Positions 7,917-15,636 are shown, counted from the stretch's first letter. The stretch: DNA of 47,765 nucleotides from Vagococcus vulneris (GCF_003950515.1 NZ_NGJS01000016.1:1-47765); one strand, 5' to 3'. Numbers and translations: made by a program. Notes: generated by a model not told the origin, from the sequence alone.

Positions 7917-8342
7917 ATGAATATATGGAAAGAGTTAAAAAGTCAGTGGCGGTTTATGGACGGTATTGTGATTGTGAGTTTAATCATTTTATCTTTTATT
8001 CCTTATGTTGTATTTGCAGCCACTCACCAAGAGCCTGAGACAAAGGGCAATGTTGCTATCGTATCAATTGACGGCAAGGAAGTAGAGCGCTTTGAATTAA
8101 ATGATGATACGCCTCATAAAGAAGTAATCTATTATCCGGCAAAGGGAAAGTATAATATCGTTGAATTGGAAGGAAATCGGATTCGCGTTCGCGAAGATAA
8201 TAGTCCTGATCAAATCGCTGTAAGAACTAGTTGGATTAGCCGTCCAGGACAGATGAGTATTTGTTTACCGCATAAATTGACTCTTGAGATTAAATCTCAA
8301 GAGCCGTCTAAAGATGATGATGATATGATTATCAGTTATTAA
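7917..8342 (+). CDS. eetA: Membrane-anchored NusG domain II protein (EetA-like)
   Basis: A 141-residue protein. A short cytoplasmic N-terminus and one membrane helix (about 15-36) precede an exported beta-rich NusG-domain-II module (about 45-125) and an acidic tail. This architecture matches the small protein EetA, encoded in flavin-based extracellular electron transfer loci of Listeria and lactic acid bacteria; its biochemical role is unknown. Its neighbours are a MenA-type prenyltransferase and a polyprenyl diphosphate synthase, the same company EetA keeps as DmkA and DmkB elsewhere. No eetB, ndh2, pplA or fmnB is next to it here. The ATG at 7917 has GGGAGGGG upstream; the frame reaches back five codons to a GTG. 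The EetA name rests on domain and neighbours, not on an alignment. Confidence 0.7.
   Translation: MNIWKELKSQWRFMDGIVIVSLIILSFIPYVVFAATHQEPETKGNVAIVSIDGKEVERFELNDDTPHKEVIYYPAKGKYNIVELEGNRIRVREDNSPDQIAVRTSWISRPGQMSICLPHKLTLEIKSQEPSKDDDDMIISY
8281..8303. repeat. Perfect palindrome inside the 3' end of eetA
   Basis: CTCTTGAGA and TCTCAAGAG form a 9-bp perfect stem around TTAAA, inside codons near the end of the gene and about 40 bases before the real terminator. It has no T-run, so it is not a terminator itself. It may protect the 3' end of the mRNA or be chance. Confidence 0.4.
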
Positions 8343-8379
8343 AAAAATACCAGACGTTAACAACGTCTGGTATTTTTTT
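8341..8379. terminator. Bidirectional terminator between eetA and menA
   Basis: The perfect stem of ACCAGACGTT with AACGTCTGGT is flanked by A7 and T7. It lies directly between the two convergent stop codons and serves both. Confidence 0.92.
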
Positions 8380-9289
8380 AACTAATATTCAGTAGAATAC
8401 CCACAGCGAATAACAGTGTTTGACTAAAGACTATAAGTGCTAAATTCTTTATTGCTAACGGAAAAGTTTTCGTTTTAATTTGTTTTTCAGCGTACAATTG
8501 AGTGTTTTTCCAGACTTTTGGAAAAATAAGCCAGATAAACAGTACAGACCAAGGCATGATATCTAAAAAAACGCCTAAAGTTGCAAAAAGAAAAGAGGCC
8601 AGAACTAATATTTTAAAGAGACGTACAGCTCTGGTTTTACCTAAATAGTGAACAAGTGTGTAACGCTCATTTAATTCGTCCTCTTTTAAATCACATGTAT
8701 TGTTAGCGAGCATTAAGTTAGAAATAGCGAATGCTGCTGGTAACGACAAAATAGCGACATCAAAAATCAATGTACTATTAAAAGGGACAATATCATATAA
8801 GTTAAGATAAATACAGATTAATGGAATGACTAAACCCATAGTGAGACCAGATGTCACTTCACCAACAGGAAGGCTAGATAAAGGAATAGGACCGGCAGAG
8901 TAAAAAATCCCCATAGCATAGCTGAACATGCCTAACCAAAGAATTATCCAACTTGTTTGTGAGGCTAGGTAGACCCCGATACCAGCTGAAATAAAAATAA
9001 ACGACCACATCAAAGTTCTGACTAGGTTTAGTGATAGTTTTTCCCGCCCGATAATATTTGTTGCGTGCTTATAATCATGAACGTCCGTCGCATTATGAAA
9101 ATCCATATAATTATCCATAATATCGACAGCCATATTAAATAAGACCATAGAAATAAAAAATAAAAGCATATTTCCAATATAAATATGTTGATAATGGTAC
9201 CATGAGTACAATAGACCCAATAAAAAGGGGAAGATACTGGCTGTTTTAGCTTTGAGTTCGACTAATTCAGCAAAGACTTTAAAATTCAT
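8378..9289 (-). CDS. menA: 1,4-dihydroxy-2-naphthoate polyprenyltransferase (MenA/DmkA-type, UbiA family)
   Basis: A 303-residue integral membrane enzyme with about eight or nine helices. The first Asp-rich motif, in NMAVDIMDNYMDF (residues about 55-67), and the second, in NTCDLKEDELN (about 195-205), bind the Mg-diphosphate of the prenyl donor. It is expected to join a polyprenyl chain to 1,4-dihydroxy-2-naphthoate, giving demethylmenaquinone. No methyltransferase (menG/ubiE) lies nearby, which fits organisms that stop at demethylmenaquinone. In Listeria the paralogue in the electron-transfer locus is DmkA. The ATG at 9289 has AAGGAG six bases upstream; a GTG five codons earlier overlaps it. 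It is divergent from the polyprenyl synthase with overlapping promoters, and convergent with eetA. Confidence 0.88.
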   Translation of the reverse strand: MNFKVFAELVELKAKTASIFPFLLGLLYSWYHYQHIYIGNMLLFFISMVLFNMAVDIMDNYMDFHNATDVHDYKHATNIIGREKLSLNLVRTLMWSFIFISAGIGVYLASQTSWIILWLGMFSYAMGIFYSAGPIPLSSLPVGEVTSGLTMGLVIPLICIYLNLYDIVPFNSTLIFDVAILSLPAAFAISNLMLANNTCDLKEDELNERYTLVHYLGKTRAVRLFKILVLASFLFATLGVFLDIMPWSVLFIWLIFPKVWKNTQLYAEKQIKTKTFPLAIKNLALIVFSQTLLFAVGILLNIS

Positions 9290-9307
9290 AACAAACTCCT
9301 TCACTTT

Positions 9308-9336
9308 TTGTTCTGTGTTTATTATACTGATATAGT
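9308..9336 (+). promoter_or_regulatory. Promoter of the polyprenyl diphosphate synthase gene
   Basis: TTGTTC (9308-9313), a 17-base spacer and TATAGT (9331-9336) on the plus strand. It overlaps the opposing promoter of menA by 16 bases. Confidence 0.45.
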
Positions 9337-9349
9337 AGTAATTTTTAAA
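9321..9349 (-). promoter_or_regulatory. Promoter of menA
   Basis: On the minus strand, TTTAAA (9344-9349), a 17-base spacer and TATAAT (9321-9326). The two divergent promoters are interleaved, so one bound regulator or polymerase would affect both quinone genes. Confidence 0.5.
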
Positions 9350-9397
9350 GCTAGTTGTTTAGATAAGTGATAGGATTATTTTATTAGGAGGCCATGT

Positions 9398-10378
9398 ATG
9401 GCAATTCATCCATTGTGGGAGCAATACCCAAAGATTTATAAAGATTTAATCGAGACTAAAAAAATTATGGAGAAATCTGTAAAAATAAGGAATAAAGAAA
9501 TAACTAAGGCGCTGAGATTATTTTTTGATGCAGGAGGTAAATTGTTACGTCCGGCATATTTTCTGCTCTTTGCACAATGCGGCGAAGTGGAATCTCCTAA
9601 AAAAATGTATCGTTTAGCGGCTTCGTTAGAAATTTTACATGTAGCCACATTAGTCCATGATGATATTATCGATGATTCACCAATGCGTCGATCATTACCT
9701 TCTATCCAATCAGAATATGGTCAAGATGTAGCTGTTTATACTGGGGATTTCTTATTTACCGTGTATTTTCATTTGTTAGCAACATCGACAAAGAATTTGC
9801 GCACAATTGAGATGAATGCTCATAGTATGAAGCGTATTTTAGTTGGCGAACTTGACCAGATGAACCTGAGATATAATACTGACATTACGATGAAGCAATA
9901 TTTTCAGCATATTAAAGGAAAAACAGCACAGTTATTTGAATTTGCTTGTTATGAGGGTGCATATTTTGGTGGTTTATCCAAAAGAATGCAGTTGATGGCT
10001 AAGCGGACTGGCTATAATATTGGAATGGCTTTTCAGATTATGGATGATATTTTAGATTATCAATCAACTGAAGAAAGTATGAAAAAACCAGTTTTTGAAG
10101 ATATGAAAAATGGATATTATACACTACCGCTTATTCTTGCGATGGAAGGTCATGAAGAAGAATTCGCTATTTTATTAAACAAGCGAGATCAATTAACTGC
10201 AGAAGATTTAAATCAGGCGCAGTACTTGATTCAAAAATATCAAGGAATCGAAAAAGCCGAAAGTATTGCGGAAAGATTTACTGAACGTGCACTTTCGGGG
10301 ATTGCAAAATTACCAGATTCTGAGCAAAAAAATATTCTTTATCAAGTGACAGAGACGCTGCTAAAAAGACAAAATTAA
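9398..10378 (+). CDS. Polyprenyl diphosphate synthase, quinone side chain (DmkB/HepT-type)
   Basis: A 326-residue soluble trans-prenyltransferase. The two catalytic Asp-rich motifs are present: DDIID at 88-92, with the following Arg pair, and DDILD at 216-220. The family adds isopentenyl diphosphate units to an allylic primer to make the long prenyl chain. Beside MenA it is expected to make the side chain of demethylmenaquinone, and in electron-transfer loci the equivalent is DmkB. Heptaprenyl synthases of Bacillus need a small second subunit (HepS), and none is visible here. AGGAGG lies six bases before the ATG. The gene has its own promoter and terminator. IspE, at 27.7-28.6 kb, supplies the same isoprenoid pathway. 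Confidence 0.88.
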   Translation: MAIHPLWEQYPKIYKDLIETKKIMEKSVKIRNKEITKALRLFFDAGGKLLRPAYFLLFAQCGEVESPKKMYRLAASLEILHVATLVHDDIIDDSPMRRSLPSIQSEYGQDVAVYTGDFLFTVYFHLLATSTKNLRTIEMNAHSMKRILVGELDQMNLRYNTDITMKQYFQHIKGKTAQLFEFACYEGAYFGGLSKRMQLMAKRTGYNIGMAFQIMDDILDYQSTEESMKKPVFEDMKNGYYTLPLILAMEGHEEEFAILLNKRDQLTAEDLNQAQYLIQKYQGIEKAESIAERFTERALSGIAKLPDSEQKNILYQVTETLLKRQN

Positions 10379-10405
10379 AACTGGCATAAACTGCCAGTTT
10401 TTTTA
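10377..10405 (+). terminator. Terminator of the polyprenyl synthase gene
   Basis: A 10-bp perfect stem AAAACTGGCA/TGCCAGTTTT has a five-base loop and is followed by T-rich sequence. It overlaps the stop codon. Confidence 0.9.
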
Positions 10406-10406
10406 C

Positions 10407-10434
10407 AAAAAAACTGCCGACAGATGTCAGCAGT
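10407..10434 (-). terminator. Minus-strand terminator with no annotated gene before it
   Basis: On the minus strand, the stem ACTGCTGACA/TGTCGGCAGT (one G-T pair) has a two-base loop and a run of seven T. The nearest annotated genes on both sides are on the plus strand. It therefore implies either an antisense or small RNA made from 10435-10600, or a barrier against antisense transcription into the polyprenyl synthase gene. Confidence 0.6.
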
Positions 10435-10474
10435 AAAAAGGAGTTATTCTATTTACTTTAGAGGAGTAAATAAA

Positions 10475-10516
10475 ATGAAAAGTTTGTTAGATTGTTTTGT
10501 TGGTATACTTATATAA
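10475..10516 (+). CDS. Possible 13-codon ORF with a good ribosome-binding site
   Basis: ATG to TAA encodes MKSLLDCFVGILI, a short hydrophobic peptide with one charged patch at its start. AGAGGAG lies eight bases before the ATG. The sequences ATTTACT and AGTAAAT flank that site and can fold it into a hairpin loop, which could control translation. A further inverted repeat (AATAATCA/TGATTATT, about 10516-10538) follows, and a minus-strand terminator precedes. The layout recalls leader peptides and type I toxin units, but I recognise no family and the ORF may be chance. Confidence 0.3.
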   Translation: MKSLLDCFVGILI

Positions 10517-10599
10517 TAATCATAAATTGTGATTATTTTGTGCACTAATTTTAATAAGTTATTGAAGAAAGCGTAAAATATATGAATAGGAGGTTGGAA

Positions 10600-10974
10600 A
10601 TGAAAAAAATTACGACATCAAGGACAATTAATCAAAGATTAGTATTTTCAATTATATCGGTAACTATCATTTATTTATGTTCCTTGTTTAATCCAGCCTA
10701 TTCTTTGGATAAAACAGTTTTCTATCTATTTAGTGTATTTAATATGGTATTAACTCGTCTGCTATATCGCTTGAATGTAAAAGGACCGGCTGCGTTTAGT
10801 ATTTTTTTTAGTGTTTTTGTACTATATGCCTGTTTTATTCAATTAAGTCCGCTAATCTATGATATTGATTCATTAGTAATTGGTGCTTGGCTGGCTGTTA
10901 TATACAGTGCACTATATACATTTTATTTATATACATTCAGGTTATTATTTCGAAAGCCTGAGGAAAAGGAGTGA
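10600..10974 (+). CDS. Small integral membrane protein of unknown function
   Basis: A 124-residue protein with four hydrophobic segments (about 15-33, 42-56, 65-82 and 93-115), a basic N-terminus (MKKITTSR) and a charged C-terminal tail (FRKPEEKE). I recognise no family. It lies four bases upstream of the AI-2E-type permease and is probably co-transcribed with it. The ATG at 10600 has AGGAGG six bases upstream. Another ATG six codons earlier overlaps that site and is unlikely. Confidence 0.65.
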   Translation: MKKITTSRTINQRLVFSIISVTIIYLCSLFNPAYSLDKTVFYLFSVFNMVLTRLLYRLNVKGPAAFSIFFSVFVLYACFIQLSPLIYDIDSLVIGAWLAVIYSALYTFYLYTFRLLFRKPEEKE

Positions 10975-10978
10975 TTAG

Positions 10979-12046
10979 GTGCTAGAACTATGGGGAAAAA
11001 TGACCAAAAATGATGTAGCACGGCGTACATTAGTCTTGTTGAGTGTCTGTTTTGTTTTATATATATTTCGCGGAATACTCAGTTTAGTGCTGTTAACATT
11101 TATCTTGACGTATTTAATTATTCGACTTGTTGAAATTATGTATCGATGGACAAAAATTCCTAAAAAAATTCTGACAATTGGTGTCTATGCAATAATTGTC
11201 ATCTTTATGTATTTCGCAATAACGGTATATGTGCCTAAATTATTTACACAAACCATACAGATGATCGAAGAAGTATTCAGTTTTTATCAGCGAATGAACA
11301 CAGATAATCAGCTGTTCCAATGGATATCAGCTAATGTCAGCATTGTTGAAATTAAGCAGCAACTAACGACGGGGGCTAAAGTATTATTCAATACGCTATC
11401 AAATATTGGATCAATGGGAATAACTTTTATCATGTCATTTATTCTGAGCTTTTTCTTTATTATTGAAAAAGAGTGGGTGACTAATTTTGGACAAGCCTTT
11501 TTTAATAGTAAAATTGGTTGTTACAGTCGCGATGTTGCTTACTTAGGTAAGAAATTCATCAATACATTTGGTGTTGTGATTGAAGCCCAGTTTATTATTG
11601 CTGTAGTCAATACATGTCTAACAACAGTTTCTCTTTATTTTATGAATTTTCCTAATGATCAATTGTTAAGTCTAGCACTAATGATTTTTATATTTAGTTT
11701 GATTCCGGTTGCGGGTGTAGTCATTTCTTCTGTTCCTTTAAGTTTAATTGCGTATACCAATGGTGGTATTCAAGATGTTATTTATGTGTTAATTATGATT
11801 GTTTTGATACATGCTTTAGAGTCTTATCTGTTAAATCCTAAATTAATGAGCAGTAAAACTGATTTACCGGTATTTTTTGTATTTGTTATTTTGATGTTTT
11901 CAGAGAAGTTTTTCGGAGTTTGGGGACTTGTTATTGGTATTCCAGCATTTGTTTTTTTACTGGACTTGCTCGATGTGAAATCACACAAACCAAAACATGT
12001 CACATTGATAGAGATGGTCAAAGAAAAAAGAAACTCCAAAAATTAG
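10979..12046 (+). CDS. AI-2E family transporter (YueF/PerM-like)
   Basis: A 355-residue membrane protein with about eight helices and a polar region in the middle (about 80-190), the layout of the PerM/UPF0118 family. The conserved C-terminal part has the stretch LIPVAGVVISSVPLSLIA and the family-typical LIHALESYLLNPK. Members have been linked to AI-2 export, sodium-driven antiport and other transport; the substrate here is unknown. The start is a GTG seven bases after AAGGAG. It follows the small membrane protein gene closely and ends at a bidirectional terminator shared with the converging DUF308 gene. Confidence 0.85.
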   Translation: MLELWGKMTKNDVARRTLVLLSVCFVLYIFRGILSLVLLTFILTYLIIRLVEIMYRWTKIPKKILTIGVYAIIVIFMYFAITVYVPKLFTQTIQMIEEVFSFYQRMNTDNQLFQWISANVSIVEIKQQLTTGAKVLFNTLSNIGSMGITFIMSFILSFFFIIEKEWVTNFGQAFFNSKIGCYSRDVAYLGKKFINTFGVVIEAQFIIAVVNTCLTTVSLYFMNFPNDQLLSLALMIFIFSLIPVAGVVISSVPLSLIAYTNGGIQDVIYVLIMIVLIHALESYLLNPKLMSSKTDLPVFFVFVILMFSEKFFGVWGLVIGIPAFVFLLDLLDVKSHKPKHVTLIEMVKEKRNSKN

Positions 12047-12064
12047 GTTGGAGTTTCTTTTTTT
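12023..12064. terminator. Bidirectional terminator
   Basis: Stem AAAAAAGAAACTCCAA/TTGGAGTTTCTTTTTT has an eight-base loop. It covers the last codons of the permease gene and abuts the stop codon of the converging gene. Confidence 0.9.
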
Positions 12065-12587
12065 AGATAGATACGTTTCGGAATTTGAAGTACTCGATAA
12101 GTTCTAAAATACCAACAATCAGTAAAACTATCCCTAAGAAAGTGGATAGAACACGGAATGGATAAAAGATAATCAACAAACCGATACCGGCTAATACTAA
12201 GCCATAAACTAACATAGGTACCCATGGTAAATTAACATATTGTTTCATGTTAAAAGCTTGTGATATTTTTCCTGCCCCACCAATCATAAATAAGATACCG
12301 ATAAATACCGTAAAGATACCTAATAACTGGCGTGAGAAAAGGAAGACGATTAGCGCAAAAATTAAATAAAAGAACGCAATCGGCATCTGAAATGAGGATT
12401 GGTCATCATTATTTCTCAACGCACCAATTAGATAAGTCAGTCCGATAACGGCATTATAAATTGCGATACTGTAAACAAGTATTGTAAAAACTTTTTCAGG
12501 GCTGACTAAAGTGATGATACCTAAAATAATTAATGCAATACTACGAATAATGGCATAACGCTGCATGGTCTTAAAAATAGATGTCAA
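12063..12587 (-). CDS. HdeD-like DUF308 membrane protein
   Basis: A 174-residue protein with six hydrophobic segments arranged as three hairpin pairs, and glycine-rich repeats such as IALIILGIITLVSP and GLVLAGIGLLIIFYP. This is the internal-repeat pattern of the DUF308/HdeD family, linked to acid or general stress in Gram-negatives; its role in Firmicutes is unknown. The start is a TTG nine bases after AAAGGAG. The longest frame begins at another TTG that overlaps that site, and an ATG lies seven codons further in (12566). A TTGCAC-17-TACAAT promoter is present, so the gene is monocistronic. Confidence 0.78.
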   Translation of the reverse strand: MTSIFKTMQRYAIIRSIALIILGIITLVSPEKVFTILVYSIAIYNAVIGLTYLIGALRNNDDQSSFQMPIAFFYLIFALIVFLFSRQLLGIFTVFIGILFMIGGAGKISQAFNMKQYVNLPWVPMLVYGLVLAGIGLLIIFYPFRVLSTFLGIVLLIVGILELIEYFKFRNVSI

Positions 12588-12613
12588 AAAGAACAACTCC
12601 TTTCTTAGTTATT

Positions 12614-12642
12614 ATTGTATAAGAAAATAGAGATTAGTGCAA
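12614..12642 (-). promoter_or_regulatory. Promoter of the DUF308 gene
   Basis: On the minus strand, TTGCAC (12637-12642), a 17-base spacer and TACAAT (12614-12619), located right after the pgsA terminator. Confidence 0.6.
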
Positions 12643-12646
12643 AATA

Positions 12647-12686
12647 AAAAAGCTGATATGTTATTAATTTAACATATCGGCTTTTT
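12647..12686 (-). terminator. Terminator of the ymfF-ymfH-rodZ-pgsA run
   Basis: The stem of GCCGATATGTT with AACATATCAGC is flanked by A- and T-runs. The minus-strand T-run follows the second arm. It lies just after the pgsA stop codon. Confidence 0.85.
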
Positions 12687-12688
12687 CA

Positions 12689-13267
12689 TTACATAGAGTC
12701 TTTAAAGACATGTTTATTTTTAATAAAGTAGTCAACACCTGAATATATAGTGAAAATTAAACAGATGTATAACATAATCTGAGCTAAGGGAAAATTAATT
12801 GCGGCAAATGGTACATTATTAATTAATAATAAGATAATCGCAATCATCTGTGTCGCAGTTTTGACTTTTCCGGGCCAAGCAGCAGCCATCACTTCACCAT
12901 CTTCGACTAATAGTAGTCGTAAGCCTGTAACAGCTAATTCACGACAAACAATAATCGCGATAATCCATGAAGCTGCGCGGCCTTGTCCGACTAACACAAT
13001 AAATGCGGTCATTACTAACATTTTATCGGCTAATGGATCGGCAAATTTACCGAAATTTGTGACTAGATTATGTTTTCTTGCTAAGTAGCCATCCAACCAA
13101 TCAGTAATGCTTGCGATAGCAAAAATAATTGCAGCAACTAATTGTGTCACAGGTAAGTCTGTTCCGCCGACACTTAGAGTACCAAAATCAAGCGGGGCAA
13201 CAGCAATAACGATAAAAAGCGGAATCATAAATATTCTTAGTACGGTTAATTTATTTGGTAAATTCAT
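12689..13267 (-). CDS. pgsA: CDP-diacylglycerol-glycerol-3-phosphate 3-phosphatidyltransferase
   Basis: A 192-residue integral membrane enzyme that makes phosphatidylglycerol phosphate, the first committed step to phosphatidylglycerol and cardiolipin. The complete CDP-alcohol phosphotransferase motif DGx2ARx8Gx3Dx3D can be read from DWLDGYLARK to FADPLADK (about residues 58-84). The N-terminus NLPNKLTVLRIFMIP is typical of PgsA, as is the length. AGGAG lies before the ATG. It lies 15 bases after rodZ, the same order as ymfM-pgsA in B. subtilis, so it is probably the last gene of that run. Confidence 0.95.
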   Translation of the reverse strand: MNLPNKLTVLRIFMIPLFIVIAVAPLDFGTLSVGGTDLPVTQLVAAIIFAIASITDWLDGYLARKHNLVTNFGKFADPLADKMLVMTAFIVLVGQGRAASWIIAIIVCRELAVTGLRLLLVEDGEVMAAAWPGKVKTATQMIAIILLLINNVPFAAINFPLAQIMLYICLIFTIYSGVDYFIKNKHVFKDSM

Positions 13268-13282
13268 CAGAATCTCCTCTGT

Positions 13283-14257
13283 CTATTCTTCATAATATTG
13301 TTCGTTGTTTTCAGTTTCAACAGCTGTATCAGAATTTTCAGGTTGCGAGCCGCCACTAAAATTTAACGTAATAATTTTTTTGCCAGTAACGGGATGGGTT
13401 TCATTAAATTTAAGTTCTTGGCCATCAACAGAAATTGTTAAGTAATTTGATGCTCCGACGATAATATCAACACTATTAATACCTTCTGGAATATCAACTT
13501 TAATTGGTTCACCTGGCTGTGCAGTATTTTGATAGAAAATATTTGTTGTTCCAGTTTCTTGAATGCCGAACCAAGCAGCCGCATTTACACCAGTTAAGGT
13601 AACGTTAGGTTTTTTTACATTACTGATATCGTAAGTAATCGCATTTTCTGTATCTGTTTTTATCTTGAATTCTGGTTTTTTTTCAGCTTCTTTTTTCTTA
13701 CGTTCCTTTTCAGCTTCTTCTTGTTTTTTCTTTTCTTCATCAGCTTTTTGTTTACTTGAATTGCTGCTATCATTGGTTGAATTGTCATTGGAACTGCTGA
13801 CACTTTTATCAACAAGGGTTGTTTTCTCTGGCTTTGGTACAAGCGGTCCGCTTTTGGAATCTTTCCAAACGGCATAACCAATGGTGCTGATAATCGCAAT
13901 TACTACAATAACCAAGGTAACAACAGGAATATAAGTTTTGAATAAATTTCTTTTACTTGCAGCGTTACTGTGTTTCACACGTCTAGACCCTTGTACAGGA
14001 ATACTAGGAGAGGCCTGTTCATGTATACCGCTGTTTCCTTCAACGCGACGCAATAAAGGACGAGGGTTCAAGCCGACTACTTCGGCATACTGTTTAATAA
14101 ATGTTCGTAGATAGTAATCACTAGGAATTGCATCAAAATCATTATCCTCAAGGGCTTCTAAATAGCGACGCTGTATTTTAGTGATCCGTTGGAGATCTCC
14201 AATGGTCAGCCCATTTTCAATTCGGGCATTCTTTAATTTTTCACCAATTGTGTCCAA
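13283..14257 (-). CDS. rodZ: RodZ-like cell-shape protein (HTH-TM-DUF4115, YmfM-type)
   Basis: A 324-residue bitopic membrane protein. The N-terminal helix-turn-helix domain (about 1-68, IGEKLKNARIENGLTIGDL) belongs to the Xre-like RodZ group, whose cytoplasmic domain meets MreB in rods. One membrane helix lies at about 108-128. A Lys/Glu-rich linker (about 165-200) follows, then an external DUF4115 beta domain (about 200-305) and an acidic tail. The start is a TTG eight bases after AAGGG; no ATG fits better. It is followed closely by pgsA. Whether the host is rod or coccoid cannot be told; ovococci also keep RodZ. Confidence 0.88.
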   Translation of the reverse strand: MDTIGEKLKNARIENGLTIGDLQRITKIQRRYLEALEDNDFDAIPSDYYLRTFIKQYAEVVGLNPRPLLRRVEGNSGIHEQASPSIPVQGSRRVKHSNAASKRNLFKTYIPVVTLVIVVIAIISTIGYAVWKDSKSGPLVPKPEKTTLVDKSVSSSNDNSTNDSSNSSKQKADEEKKKQEEAEKERKKKEAEKKPEFKIKTDTENAITYDISNVKKPNVTLTGVNAAAWFGIQETGTTNIFYQNTAQPGEPIKVDIPEGINSVDIIVGASNYLTISVDGQELKFNETHPVTGKKIITLNFSGGSQPENSDTAVETENNEQYYEE

Positions 14258-14340
14258 AAATCTACCCTTCTTTCTATATTAAGATAAATGAGAGTACTCC
14301 ACTATAATAACTTAAAGAGGCGAATGGATAAAGAGCTGTT

Positions 14341-15636
14341 TTAACGTTTTTTTGGATAAATATAAAAACGACTAAGGCCTTCCGGTCGAATGAATTGTTT
14401 CTGGATAGCTAGCAAGTCTTTTAATTTAATAGATTCAATTATTTTAGTTAAGTCAAATAAATTTGTATCACCGAAACGCATAGCACTATATTGATTGGCA
14501 ATATATTCCAGAGAATCAAGGGACTGTAAATGTTTACCAATCATTTTTTTCTTAGCTAGTGCAAGATTACGTTCCGTTAACTCTTCACTTTGATCAGATT
14601 TTAAAAGAAGATTAATCATTTGATTAGCAAATTGTTCAGGATTATTTGTATCAGTACTGAAATCAGCAAAATGAAAACTGCGATCGAGTGCAAATTCAAA
14701 TGAAAAACTATCGTCAATGAGCCCGTCATTATACATAGATAGATAGTGGCTGGAAGTATCACCAAAAAGCAGCTGTAGCAAGAGTTGAATTGATGTTTGA
14801 TATTTAAATCGTTTAAAGTCGTCTTCAGGAACATTGTCCAATCCTTTTAAGCCCACAATTGATTTTGGTCGACTGACTGATAGTTCAATTTGATCCTCTT
14901 TAATTAAATCTTCTGGAGATTCAAGAGGAAAGCGACGCTTAATTTCTTTTGCTTCAGGAAAAGTCTTAATTGCTTGATTTTCTCTAATGAAGTTCATCAA
15001 GGCTTCGGGATTCATCTTTCCCACAATGAAGAGATTCATATTACTTGGGTGATAGAAAGTGTTGTAGCTTAAATATAAGTCATCAGCTGTAATTTTATTG
15101 ATACTTTCAGCGGTTCCAGCAATATCGATATGTAGAGGATGCTTGGGATACATATTATTTAAAATACCGAAGTAAAGTCGCCAGTTTGGATCATCCTGGT
15201 ACATTTGTATTTCTTGTTCGATAATTCCTTTTTCTTTATTAACTGATTCATCAGTGAAATAAGGCGTTTGGACAAAGTCTAACAATGTTTTTATATTTTT
15301 TTTCACGTGGTTGGTACTTGAAAACAAGTAGCTTGTTCGTGTAAAACTAGTAAATGCGTTTGCAGCAGCACCTTGTCGACCAAATTTTTGAAAAACATCT
15401 TCGTCTTCTTTTTCAAATAATTTGTGTTCTAAGAAGTGTGCAATGCCATCAGGGACCTTGATATAGTTTGATTGTTGAATCGGTATAAAATCATTATCAA
15501 TGGAACCGTAATTAGTTGTGAAGATGCCATATGTTTTATGATAATCTTTTTTTGGCAGTAAAGTTACTTCTAATCCATTGGGTAAGACTTCTCGATAAAG
15601 TGTTTCATTGATATTAGGGTAGTGGAGCAGCTGCAT
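14341..15636 (-). CDS. ymfH: M16 family zinc metallopeptidase, active partner (YmfH)
   Basis: A 431-residue protein of the M16B pitrilysin-like group. The inverted zinc motif HFLEH is present near residue 67. The following stretch GRQGAAANAFTSFTRTSY and a downstream Glu region (ETV-type ligand, here NKEKGIIEQEIQMYQDD near 140) complete the catalytic half. M16 peptidases of this size work as dimers. The partner is the upstream ymfF product, which has lost the zinc motif. The start ATG shares one base with the ymfF stop codon (TAATG), so translation is coupled. Its substrate in Firmicutes is not established. A gap of 83 bases separates it from rodZ. Confidence 0.9.
   Translation of the reverse strand: MQLLHYPNINETLYREVLPNGLEVTLLPKKDYHKTYGIFTTNYGSIDNDFIPIQQSNYIKVPDGIAHFLEHKLFEKEDEDVFQKFGRQGAAANAFTSFTRTSYLFSSTNHVKKNIKTLLDFVQTPYFTDESVNKEKGIIEQEIQMYQDDPNWRLYFGILNNMYPKHPLHIDIAGTAESINKITADDLYLSYNTFYHPSNMNLFIVGKMNPEALMNFIRENQAIKTFPEAKEIKRRFPLESPEDLIKEDQIELSVSRPKSIVGLKGLDNVPEDDFKRFKYQTSIQLLLQLLFGDTSSHYLSMYNDGLIDDSFSFEFALDRSFHFADFSTDTNNPEQFANQMINLLLKSDQSEELTERNLALAKKKMIGKHLQSLDSLEYIANQYSAMRFGDTNLFDLTKIIESIKLKDLLAIQKQFIRPEGLSRFYIYPKKR

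Noticed and set aside
13660-13899. Open frames opposite and alongside the rodZ linker
   Set aside because: They reflect the repetitive Lys/Glu codons of the linker read in other frames; no start signal.
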